Assembly: GCA_030609785.1 (NCBI GenBank)
Contig: JAUWTC010000001.1
Span: 1 to 23,682 of the forward strand
Direction: 5' to 3'
Source of the DNA: Holophagae bacterium
GTDB taxonomy: Bacteria > Acidobacteriota > Thermoanaerobaculia > Thermoanaerobaculales > Sulfomarinibacteraceae
Length of the DNA stretch: 23,682 nucleotides
Position numbers and translations under genes: made by a program
Shown: piece after piece, positions 16,312 through 22,941 of the stretch
Numbering within the stretch: position 1 is the first letter of the stretch
How the letters are laid out: the number at the start of each line of letters is the position of its first letter
The notes under the pieces: model-generated
What the model saw: only the letters and a program-made list of their open reading frames with translations
The model's database searches: none
What the model was told of the DNA's origin: nothing

Positions 16312-17188
16312 TGGATCCAGGTTCCAGAAGAGTCAGACTCGAGGGGCCCACTTCGAAATGCGCCACCTGACCTGCTCCTCCCAGATCGGAATACTCGCGG
16401 CCTCCCACGATGATCGAGGCGGCGTCGGCATTTCCCAGAGTCAACAACGCCGGCCCCGCGAGTTCAAGTTCTCGGGTCATGCCGCCGAAGAGAAGCTCTT
16501 GACCGGTCGTGCCCTCGCGGTCACGGAAATGAATCCAGCATTCCCCGCCCTCCCGAACGCGGACAACGGCAGTAACCATCGCTGCCGTTTCCGTCGCCTC
16601 GACGGGCATGGGCGTACTCTGGACGGCAAAAGGCGTCGGCGTCGACAAGCTCCTGACCGGAGTCGCTCGCTCGGCGGAAGACCGCCTGGGATCCGGTGGC
16701 AAAACCTCCCGGGACCGAGAACTGAGGATGACGACGAGCAGCAATGCCAGAATGACAAACGCCCCGGCAAAAACAGGCATCCATAGCCGCCAGTTGAATC
16801 CGAGTTCGGGTGAATCCTCGACTGTCAATAGTCTGAAAGTACCCGAGGACATCTCAAAACTTTCCCAGGCCCGATCGAAATCCTCAAGCCACGGCAACTC
16901 GTCGCTGCCGACCATTCGAAGGTACTGTCGCAGAAAGTTTCTGCAAAACACCTTCTCGGGCAACAGGTGATACCGCCCGCTCTCGAGAGCCTCGAAAAGG
17001 CGCCGTGACACCTTGGTCTCCTCGACAATGGCCTGGAGGTCCACTCCCGCCTTTTCGCGCTGAGCCCTCAACTCCTCACCGAGGGTCTCGGGATGCGCGA
17101 GCTGGATCCGATCCGTCATCGGCCGAGCACAACTCCTTGCGGGACCACTATCATCATCGGCGAGGGAACACCCATAGGATTCGATCAT
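16301..17188 (-). CDS. RodZ-like protein: HTH, one membrane helix, periplasmic C-terminal domain
   Basis: 295 aa. Residues about 35-100 form a Cro/Xre-type helix-turn-helix as in RodZ (ETLGEELRAQREKAGVDL, EETKVSRRLFEALESGRY). A single membrane helix lies at about 135-157 (LWMPVFAGAFVILALLL), then a Pro/Ser/Thr-rich linker with TPxP motifs, and a C-terminal domain at about 205-290 like DUF4115 (ECWIHFRDREG, ELELAGPALLTLGNA). RodZ links MreB to the wall synthesis machinery; this protein shares the architecture but its partner is unknown, and no mreBCD is nearby. The ATG at 17188 overlaps the upstream stop as ATGA, which supports that start; a second ATG at 17119 (MTDRIQ), with AAGGAG 13 nt upstream, would remove 23 residues of no recognisable domain and cannot be excluded. 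Confidence 0.85.
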   Translation of the reverse strand: MIESYGCSLADDDSGPARSCARPMTDRIQLAHPETLGEELRAQREKAGVDLQAIVEETKVSRRLFEALESGRYHLLPEKVFCRNFLRQYLRMVGSDELPWLEDFDRAWESFEMSSGTFRLLTVEDSPELGFNWRLWMPVFAGAFVILALLLVVILSSRSREVLPPDPRRSSAERATPVRSLSTPTPFAVQSTPMPVEATETAAMVTAVVRVREGGECWIHFRDREGTTGQELLFGGMTRELELAGPALLTLGNADAASIIVGGREYSDLGGAGQVAHFEVGPSSLTLLEPGSNGS

Positions 17189-17916
17189 AACATCGTTTTC
17201 CCCAAGATGTTACCCCTCTTTTTCAACAACCCCAGCACTCCGTTCCGCACCCCTTCGGGCAGCCCAGGATCTTCTGCCAATACCCTGAGTTCTCCTGGAC
17301 CCAGTTCCGCCAACGCCGACAGAGCAACCGGCAGCGGCGTCGACCGGTTTCTGGCCATTGCCATCCGGATGCCCCGCCGGGGCGCCCACCGAGGGCTTCG
17401 CAGCACAGCGGAGAACACAATGGGATGCGTGTGGCCGGAATTCAGGAACTCCACAACATCGGTCTCTGTCAACCTCGGATTCTCGAGCAGGGCAACGACC
17501 ACTTGGGCATCAGCAGTCGCGACCAATGGGCCATAAAGGGCTCGATGAGTTCGCCGAGCCAGACCAATTTTCTCGCCCAGTGTCAGCTTCGGCAATCTGA
17601 GCAGCAGGCGTCGTTCGGCCATTCTTCGAACCGTTGGTGGTGTCTTCGGATCCTGGGCCAGTTGCAGCAACCCAAGCCAGGGCAGGGTCGCTACCAGGTC
17701 GGCAACTCGCGGCGTCGGCATGCCCCGGACAGAACAGACCAACCGCCGAATCCGGTCCGACCCCAGAAGCCGCCGATGACCGGCCACGCGTTCGGCCATC
17801 TCAGCCGAACAATGGGGATTCCTGAGAATTTCGATTGCCTGTCCGTCATCCAACCCTTCACTCTCCGCAACGGTGAGAAGTTGGTCCGGCCCCATCGACG
17901 AGATCCGCTCCGTCAT
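17185..17916 (-). CDS. HEAT-like repeat protein of unknown function (paralogue of the gene at 15211-16311)
   Basis: 243 aa, soluble and helical with no signal or membrane segment. It is made of short helical units with repeated N/D-P-x-x-P turns (LAQDPKTPPTVRRMAERRLL, LLENPRLTETDVV, LRSPRWAPRR, MARNRSTPLPVALSAL). Residues 111-233 match the C-terminal block of the protein two genes downstream without gaps. I do not recognise a characterised family member. It opens a unit with the RodZ-like gene, which it overlaps as ATGA. No Shine-Dalgarno precedes the ATG; TATGAT lies 6 nt upstream, suggesting a leaderless transcript. Confidence 0.85.
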   Translation of the reverse strand: MTERISSMGPDQLLTVAESEGLDDGQAIEILRNPHCSAEMAERVAGHRRLLGSDRIRRLVCSVRGMPTPRVADLVATLPWLGLLQLAQDPKTPPTVRRMAERRLLLRLPKLTLGEKIGLARRTHRALYGPLVATADAQVVVALLENPRLTETDVVEFLNSGHTHPIVFSAVLRSPRWAPRRGIRMAMARNRSTPLPVALSALAELGPGELRVLAEDPGLPEGVRNGVLGLLKKRGNILGKTML

Positions 17917-17922
17917 TTGTTT

Positions 17923-17928
17923 ATCATA
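17923..17928 (-). promoter_or_regulatory. -10 box of the HEAT/RodZ-like unit
   Basis: TATGAT on the minus strand (five of six to consensus), with AAACAA then the ATG at 17916. No good -35 at 16-18 bp. The nearest GGAGG is over 20 nt from the ATG, too far to act as a ribosome binding site. Confidence 0.4.
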
Positions 17929-18033
17929 CGAGAAATATCCGCCTCCAAAATGTGATCCAACGCATTATCCAACCCAGCGATGACAACGATGCGATCGTGC
18001 TCCATGCGACGACCTCTTTGCCCTTCTGACCAT

Positions 18034-18060
18034 TTCGACCTCTTCGACCTCTTCGACCCC
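18034..18060. repeat. Tandem 9-bp repeat TTCGACCTC (three copies)
   Basis: Two exact copies (18034-18042, 18043-18051) and a third with one change (TTCGACCCC, 18052-18060), in the divergent spacer between the HEAT-like gene and aroDE. Looser copies of GACCTCTT and CTTCTGACC lie just upstream (18010-18031). Probably simple-sequence repeat; a regulatory role is not shown. Confidence 0.75.
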
Positions 18061-18080
18061 TACCAGCCAGCGCCCGGTGC

Positions 18081-18086
18081 TACCCT
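18081..18086 (+). promoter_or_regulatory. Possible -10 box of aroDE
   Basis: TACCCT, 6 nt before the aroDE ATG at 18093 and identical to the proposed accA -10. No ribosome binding site lies between. No convincing -35 was found; TTCGAC at 18052-18057 is 23 bp away, too far. Confidence 0.3.
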
Positions 18087-18092
18087 GCTTCT

Positions 18093-19577
18093 ATGCAATG
18101 GATTGTCAGTATGACCTCGAAAACATCGGCCGGTCTGTCAGAGGACCTCAATGCTCCGCCCGACGGCGCCGATGTCGTTGAAATCCGACTCGACCTTCTC
18201 CCGGACGCCGATGTCGCAACGGCCGTTGCCGCGACTCCCCTCCCGGTGCTGGCAACCCTCCGGTCCGAGGCTGAGGGGGGGCGAGGTCCTGACGACCCCG
18301 ACTACCGAAGATCCATATTGAGGAGGGCGGTCGAAGGCGGTGCTCACCTGGTAGACCTCGAATGGGCCAGGGACAGGAATCTGATCCATGAACTCGGCCT
18401 CCCCTCGGAGAGAGTGGTTCTTTCCTGGCATGACACCAAAGGCACCCCTGAGAACCTGCCGGATATCGCCGCTGCCATGCTCACCGAACCTGTTGCCTTG
18501 GCCAAGATTGTCCCAACCGCCCAGTCTCTCGGCGACCTCGAGCGGATCCTGAGTCTTTCGACCCCCTTGGCGACTCCAGAAAAACGTGACCGATACCGGC
18601 TGATCGCATTCGCGATGGGATCGATCGGCGCCCCGAGTCGATACCTGGCGCCTCTCCTCGGTGCACCGATCGGATTTGCCGCCTGGTCGGCCGACGCTCC
18701 CGCCGCACCCGGGCAGCAGACGCCTCGGCGAATGAACGCCGCTGTCGGCCACCTCGATGGTCCTCCCCGCCGGTTGTTTGGGGTCGTCGGCGCCGACGTC
18801 AGCGAGAGCCTCAGTCCCACCCTTCACGGGGCCGCCTTCGCTGCATCCGGAATTCCCGACGTGATGCTGCCGATCTCGGTCCCCGACCCGGATGAACTCG
18901 AGCAGCTGTTCACTCCGTTCGGCAAGACTCTGTTTGACCGACTGGGCCTCCCGGCTTACGGGTGGGCAGTGACAACCCCATACAAGATCATGGCCGCCGA
19001 GATAGCGACCGATTCAGCGCCCAGAGTTCAACGAGCGGGCGCCGCCAACACGCTTCTTCTTAAACCCGACAGGATCATCGCCGAGAACACCGATGCGGAT
19101 GGAGTTGTCGGTAGCCTGACGGCTGCCGGAGTGAATCTGGTCGGCGCCACCGCGTTGGTGGAGGGGGCCGGTGGGGCAGCTCGGGGTGCTGCGGTGGGAC
19201 TCCATCTGGCGGGCGCCGAGGTCGTCTTGCGGAGTCGAGATGCCGACAAGGCCCGAGAAGTGGCTGAGTCCCTCGGCCTGGGCTGGTGTGATCCGGACGA
19301 ACGCGCGGGAGCTGAGATCCTGGTCAACGCGACACCCCTGGGTCAAAACGACGATGATGTTCTTGCTTTCCATCAGACCGAGATCGACATGGCCGGAGCG
19401 GTCGTCGACATGGTCTACCGCGACCGAAAGACCGCCTTGGTCACTGTGGCCGAAGAGGCTGGCCTCGTGGTCGTGGACGGATTGATGATGCTGGCATATC
19501 AAGGCATGGCCCAATTCGCGGCCTTCACCACCTCGCCCCCACCCCGCGATGAGATGTTGCGATCGGTTGGCCGCTGA
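18093..19577 (+). CDS. aroDE: Bifunctional 3-dehydroquinate dehydratase (type I) / shikimate dehydrogenase
   Basis: 494-aa fusion of two shikimate-pathway steps: dehydration of 3-dehydroquinate, then NADPH reduction of 3-dehydroshikimate to shikimate. The type I dehydratase spans about 1-218: EIRLDLL (Glu30, Arg32), catalytic His113 in SWHDTKGTP, Schiff-base Lys138 in AKIVPTA, and the closing loop SIGAPSRYLAPLLGAP. The dehydrogenase spans about 227-490: VVGADVSESLSPTLHGAAF, catalytic Lys298 in VTTPYK, AGAANTLL, Asp334 in ENTDADG, the NADP loop GAGGAA near 358, and GLMMLAYQGMAQF. All key residues are present in both halves. It is the only long plus-strand gene in the window, and its stop lies 7 bp from the stop of oadB. 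No Shine-Dalgarno precedes the ATG. Confidence 0.95.
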   Translation: MQWIVSMTSKTSAGLSEDLNAPPDGADVVEIRLDLLPDADVATAVAATPLPVLATLRSEAEGGRGPDDPDYRRSILRRAVEGGAHLVDLEWARDRNLIHELGLPSERVVLSWHDTKGTPENLPDIAAAMLTEPVALAKIVPTAQSLGDLERILSLSTPLATPEKRDRYRLIAFAMGSIGAPSRYLAPLLGAPIGFAAWSADAPAAPGQQTPRRMNAAVGHLDGPPRRLFGVVGADVSESLSPTLHGAAFAASGIPDVMLPISVPDPDELEQLFTPFGKTLFDRLGLPAYGWAVTTPYKIMAAEIATDSAPRVQRAGAANTLLLKPDRIIAENTDADGVVGSLTAAGVNLVGATALVEGAGGAARGAAVGLHLAGAEVVLRSRDADKAREVAESLGLGWCDPDERAGAEILVNATPLGQNDDDVLAFHQTEIDMAGAVVDMVYRDRKTALVTVAEEAGLVVVDGLMMLAYQGMAQFAAFTTSPPPRDEMLRSVGR

Positions 19578-19584
19578 CCTGCTA

Positions 19585-20733
19585 TCACTTCAAAAGCGCA
19601 AGAAAGACACCTGCAGCCACAGCCGAGCCAATGACTCCGGCGACGTTCGGTCCCATGGCAGCCATCAAGGGATTGACCTTGCCGTCAGTTTCCGAGGTCA
19701 CGAAATTCTGGACAACCCGCGCAGCCATCGGTACGGCGGACACCCCAGCTGCCCCGATGCATGGATTGATCTTGCGGCCCTCCGGCAGGATTAGATTGAG
19801 GATCTTGGCGAACAGGACTCCGCCGAATGTCGAGAGAGAGAATGCTACCGCGCCGAGCGCCAGGATGAATAGAGTCTGAGTCTGCAAGAAGGTAGCGCCA
19901 GTCATCGTCGCCCCGACTGCGATCCCAAGGAAGATCGTGACAATGTTGATCAACGGACCACCGGCAGCCTTGAAGAGCCGGTCGGTCACAGTGCTTTCCC
20001 TCAAGAGATTGCCAAACATCAGCATGCCAACGAGCGGTGTGCACGCGGGAATCGCCAACGCCGATAGAACGGCGACGACAATCGGGAAGAGAACCACCGC
20101 CGTCTTCGAAACCTCTTTGACCTGCGGCATGTCGATCGCCCGTTCCCTGGACGTCGTCAGAAGCCGTATCACTGGCGGCTGGATGATCGGCACCAACGAC
20201 ATGTAGCTGTACGCCGCGACGGCAATCGCACCGAGAAGGTGCGGCGCCAGAATTGCGGCCAAGAAGATTGAGGTCGGACCATCCGCACCGCCGATAATGC
20301 CAATGGCGGCCGATTCTGTGATGGAAAAACCGAAAATATAGAAGGCTCCCAACGCAGCGACGAAGATTCCCAACTGGGCGGCCGCACCCAACAAAAAGGT
20401 GATAGGCCGTCCGAGAAGCGGGCGGAAATCGGTCAACGCTCCCACGCCGAGGAATATTACCGGCGGCAGAAACTCAGTTCGAATTCCCGCGTCATACACC
20501 AGCTGGAGCAGTGGGTGGCCTTCGCCTCCCGCCACCATTACCGACGCGCTCATCATCGCGTGGGGCAGATTGGCCAGAATGGCGCCAAACCCGATTGGAA
20601 TCAGCAGGAGGGGCTCAAAACCTTTCCGGATGGCCAGGTAGATCAGAGCGCCACCGATTGCGAACATCACGAGATTCTGCCAGGTCAGGCCCGCAAAGCC
20701 GGAGTTATGGATCAGCCCGGCGATTGCGCCCAT
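19585..20733 (-). CDS. oadB: Sodium-pumping decarboxylase, beta subunit (OadB/GcdB/MmdB family)
   Basis: 382-aa polytopic inner-membrane protein, the sodium channel of biotin-dependent decarboxylases. Repeated hydrophobic helices are evident (LVMFAIGGALIYLAI, PLLLIPIGFGAILAN, FLLGAAAQLGIFVAALG and others). The family's ion-path segments GIIGGADGPTSIF and IPACTPLVGMLMFGN are intact. Decarboxylation of carboxybiotin on the alpha subunit would drive Na+ export. The family is shared by oxaloacetate, malonyl-, methylmalonyl- and glutaconyl-CoA decarboxylases, so the symbol is by family only. Its ATG is 1 nt after the oadA stop, with GGAGG in the last oadA codons. Use of a Na+ gradient would fit a marine or saline habitat (inference). 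Confidence 0.93.
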   Translation of the reverse strand: MGAIAGLIHNSGFAGLTWQNLVMFAIGGALIYLAIRKGFEPLLLIPIGFGAILANLPHAMMSASVMVAGGEGHPLLQLVYDAGIRTEFLPPVIFLGVGALTDFRPLLGRPITFLLGAAAQLGIFVAALGAFYIFGFSITESAAIGIIGGADGPTSIFLAAILAPHLLGAIAVAAYSYMSLVPIIQPPVIRLLTTSRERAIDMPQVKEVSKTAVVLFPIVVAVLSALAIPACTPLVGMLMFGNLLRESTVTDRLFKAAGGPLINIVTIFLGIAVGATMTGATFLQTQTLFILALGAVAFSLSTFGGVLFAKILNLILPEGRKINPCIGAAGVSAVPMAARVVQNFVTSETDGKVNPLMAAMGPNVAGVIGSAVAAGVFLALLK

Positions 20734-20734
20734 C

Positions 20735-22573
20735 CTAGCCTCCGATGGTCATGATCGACTGACCTGCCTCGATGTCGGTGCCCAATAGGGCATCAATACT
20801 GATGACACGCCCGGCACATGGTGCCTTGACATCATGCTTGGCCTTCATCGCCTCGACTGCCGCTACGATCTGTCCCTCTGTGACCGTGTCCCCTACCCCG
20901 ACCCTAATTTCGACCAACTCAGTCCTGCCGGCAAATGGTGAATATACGCGAGTACTGGCCCCGGCAACCGGCTGGACGGCAGCCGGCGCCGAAGCCGCGC
21001 CACCGATGGAGGGCGGCTCAATCGTGATCGTAAATGAGCGGGTTGCGCCGCCTTCCACTACCGTGCAGGTGGTTGTCACCGGTCGGTCGAGAACTGCAAC
21101 TGGTGCTGGGTTTGCCGTCGCCTCGGCTAACGGCGCCTCCTTCTTTTTCAGTGGGAGGACGATTTTGGGTTTACCAGTAAGGAATCGGATGCCTTCGTTG
21201 AGCTCCATGTTCTTCCCGGGGATGATCGCTGCCGCCACGAGGAAGGTACTTTCGTCGGTGATCGGCAGATTTCTCTCGCCCAGGGCTTCGCGGGCCTGGG
21301 TCAGGCTGTCGGGCGCCGCCTCGAGGGGATCACCGTCGAACAGGGGCAACTCCAATTGCTCAGAGGCCACCGAGACGACCTTTGGATCAGGCTGCAGGGG
21401 TGGACGGCCGAAATACCCCAAAACCGCCTTGCCGTAGCCGTCGTTGATCTTGTTCCAACGTCCCAACAGGACGTTATTGAACGCCTGCAGCCAGTACTGT
21501 TGACTCCCTGGCGTCACCGAGGTCCAGGCGCCACCGGCCTTGACGACGACCGGGAACTCCGCAAGTACCTCGTTGTACCGGTCCAGAATGCCCGCCTCCT
21601 GCATCATATGGACGTTGGGTCCTATCGCACCGCCGGGCATCGGGAAACCGACGACCCTGGCGTCGGCCGTGGTCGTCACCGGATTGAACTCGTACTCTTG
21701 AAGCCCCTCGTTGAGCAAGTTCTCGATTTCGCCCATTTTACCGGCATCAATATCAAGCGAGTAGCCCGTTCCCTTGAGCGCGTGGGCCACCGACCGGACA
21801 TCCGGTTGGACCGTTCCCGAGGCCATCGGGCGCACGGACAGATCGACTCCGTCAACGCCGCCGGCGATACCCGCCATATAGCACGCCACAGCCATCGACG
21901 CGGTGTCGTGGGTGTGCTGCCACAAAATGACCTCAGGAGGCAGGATCTTTTTCAAACCCCTGGCGGTGTCGTAACAGGTCTTCGGATCGGTTGTTCCGGA
22001 GGCGTCCTTCATGCACACCGAGTCGAAATGGATGCCCTTGTCCAGGAGTTTTCGGATAATCCCGATGTAGAACTCCGCCGTGTGGACCGTGTCGTCCTCG
22101 AAGGGCAGGCCCATCAGGGCAACACACACCTGGTGGTGCATGCCGGCGTCGACGATCGGTTGACCGGTCTTGGCCAGATTGTCGACATCGTTCATGTAGT
22201 CAAAGTTTCGATCCCAGGTCGTACCGTGCTTGGCCATAAGCTTGGCCTGCAACTCGAGAGCCTTGAGTTTTTGTGTTGTCAGCGTTACGCCGGACACCGA
22301 CCGTGTCAGGATCTGGAGGTCTACGTCAGGCCCTACCGCTTCGCGCATCCTGTCCATGCACTCGAACGGATCTTCCCCAACGTAAAAATACGGCGCCTGA
22401 TACCGCGCCCCTCCACCGAACTCGAAGTGCCGAATCTTCGCCTCCGTTGCGGAGAATTCCATCGCCGGCAGGATGTCCTTGAGCCGGGTCTTACCGCCAA
22501 AAGAACTTTGGAGACCATCTCGGAATGGCGTGAACATCACCCGAATTTTTTTTGACTGCTCGGTAAAGATCAT
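20735..22573 (-). CDS. oadA: Biotin-dependent carboxyltransferase/decarboxylase alpha subunit (OadA/PycB family)
   Basis: 612 aa from the ATG at 22573, which has GAGGAGG just upstream and overlaps the oadG stop as ATGA; an N-terminal extension to 22756 would run back over oadG and is rejected. The HMGL-like carboxyltransferase domain spans about 1-300: FRDGLQSSFGGKTRL, active-site Lys in CMKDASGTTD, and metal ligands in WQHTHDTASM. A conserved OadA/PycB domain follows (MPGGAIGPNVHMM, GYGKAVLGYFGRPP). A Pro/Ala-rich linker at about 470-540 leads to a biotinyl domain with the biotin lysine in EAMKAKHD, 35 residues from the C-terminus. Substrate is probably oxaloacetate or pyruvate, but the DGLQS motif (versus DAHQS in Salmonella OadA) marks a divergent branch that may act on another 2-oxo acid or acyl-CoA. 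With oadB and oadG it forms a complete Na+ pump set. Confidence 0.9.
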   Translation of the reverse strand: MIFTEQSKKIRVMFTPFRDGLQSSFGGKTRLKDILPAMEFSATEAKIRHFEFGGGARYQAPYFYVGEDPFECMDRMREAVGPDVDLQILTRSVSGVTLTTQKLKALELQAKLMAKHGTTWDRNFDYMNDVDNLAKTGQPIVDAGMHHQVCVALMGLPFEDDTVHTAEFYIGIIRKLLDKGIHFDSVCMKDASGTTDPKTCYDTARGLKKILPPEVILWQHTHDTASMAVACYMAGIAGGVDGVDLSVRPMASGTVQPDVRSVAHALKGTGYSLDIDAGKMGEIENLLNEGLQEYEFNPVTTTADARVVGFPMPGGAIGPNVHMMQEAGILDRYNEVLAEFPVVVKAGGAWTSVTPGSQQYWLQAFNNVLLGRWNKINDGYGKAVLGYFGRPPLQPDPKVVSVASEQLELPLFDGDPLEAAPDSLTQAREALGERNLPITDESTFLVAAAIIPGKNMELNEGIRFLTGKPKIVLPLKKKEAPLAEATANPAPVAVLDRPVTTTCTVVEGGATRSFTITIEPPSIGGAASAPAAVQPVAGASTRVYSPFAGRTELVEIRVGVGDTVTEGQIVAAVEAMKAKHDVKAPCAGRVISIDALLGTDIEAGQSIMTIGG

Positions 22574-22782
22574 CGTTCCTCCTCGATTCGTGTCACCCGG
22601 GCGCCGGGGACAATGCCGACTAGCACCGTTGCAATCGCCGCAACAACGGCGGAGTCCACCTTTGTGACCCTCACCGGAAACAGCCTCGTGATCAACTGCA
22701 TCACGCCTGCGAGAAAAATCAGCAGCCCAAACACCGAGGTGAAGGCCACGAGACACACAGATATCAGGTTGGCTTCTTGCAA
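22570..22782 (-). CDS. OadG-like gamma subunit of the sodium-pumping decarboxylase
   Basis: 70-aa membrane protein from a TTG at 22782 (QEANLISVCLVAF). GGGAG lies 6 nt before the TTG. One strong membrane helix is at about 6-33 (LVAFTSVFGLLIFLAG), followed by a short polar stretch and the Ala/Val-rich segment SAVVAAIATVLVGIVPG, as in OadG-type subunits. The gamma subunit holds the alpha and beta parts together and may bind zinc. A longer frame from a TTG at 22860 lacks a ribosome binding site and adds 26 hydrophilic residues before the helix, so I prefer the shorter form. It overlaps oadA by 4 bp. Family assignment rests on size, topology and position. Confidence 0.75.
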   Translation of the reverse strand: MQEANLISVCLVAFTSVFGLLIFLAGVMQLITRLFPVRVTKVDSAVVAAIATVLVGIVPGARVTRIEEER

Positions 22783-22783
22783 A

Positions 22784-22885
22784 TTACACTCCCAGTCCCC
22801 AGCAACAGGGGAGCAACGGTAACGTTTTTCGAGTGGGGTTGACGGCATCAATTGAGGCAAATGCCCTCTGTCGAAGACGCTTCAT
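22784..22885 (-). CDS. Small open frame upstream of oadG (33 codons), possible leader peptide
   Basis: An ATG at 22885 opens 33 codons (MKRLRQRAFASIDAV, ending LPCCWGLGV) and stops with TAA one base before the oadG TTG. The GGGAG used by oadG lies in its last codons, so its translation could affect oadG initiation. It has a basic start and hydrophobic end but no ribosome binding site of its own. It may be a chance frame. Confidence 0.25.
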   Translation of the reverse strand: MKRLRQRAFASIDAVNPTRKTLPLLPCCWGLGV

Positions 22886-22888
22886 GAT

Positions 22889-22911
22889 AAAACCAAGGAT
22901 ACGATGGTTTT
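22889..22911. terminator. AT-rich inverted repeat after trpS (weak terminator candidate)
   Basis: AAAACCA (22889-22895) and TGGTTTT (22905-22911) form a 7-bp stem with a 9-nt loop, 31 bp after the trpS stop. On the minus strand the stem ends in TTTT. Low GC in the stem makes a strong Rho-independent terminator doubtful. Confidence 0.35.
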
Positions 22912-22923
22912 TGAGAAAATCAA
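22896..22923 (-). promoter_or_regulatory. Putative promoter of the oadGAB unit
   Basis: On the minus strand TTGATT (22923-22918), 16 bp, TATCCT (22901-22896). A perfect TTGACA (22940-22935) overlaps the trpS end but lacks a good -10 at 16-18 bp. The TATCCT lies inside the loop of the hairpin at 22889-22911, so promoter and hairpin readings compete. Confidence 0.3.
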
Positions 22924-22941
22924 GGACACTATTTTGTCAAC

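Noticed and set aside
21356..22555. 399-codon plus-strand frame opposite oadA
   Set aside because: Antisense to a strongly conserved enzyme; its codons mirror the oadA frame and it shows no domain of its own.
20735..22756. Longer start for oadA
   Set aside because: The extension covers the oadG gene, while the ATG at 22573 has a strong GAGGAGG and an ATGA overlap.
22784..22885. Tryptophan attenuator peptide next to trpS
   Set aside because: Only one Trp codon, the frame lies downstream of trpS rather than upstream, and no alternative hairpins typical of attenuation were seen.
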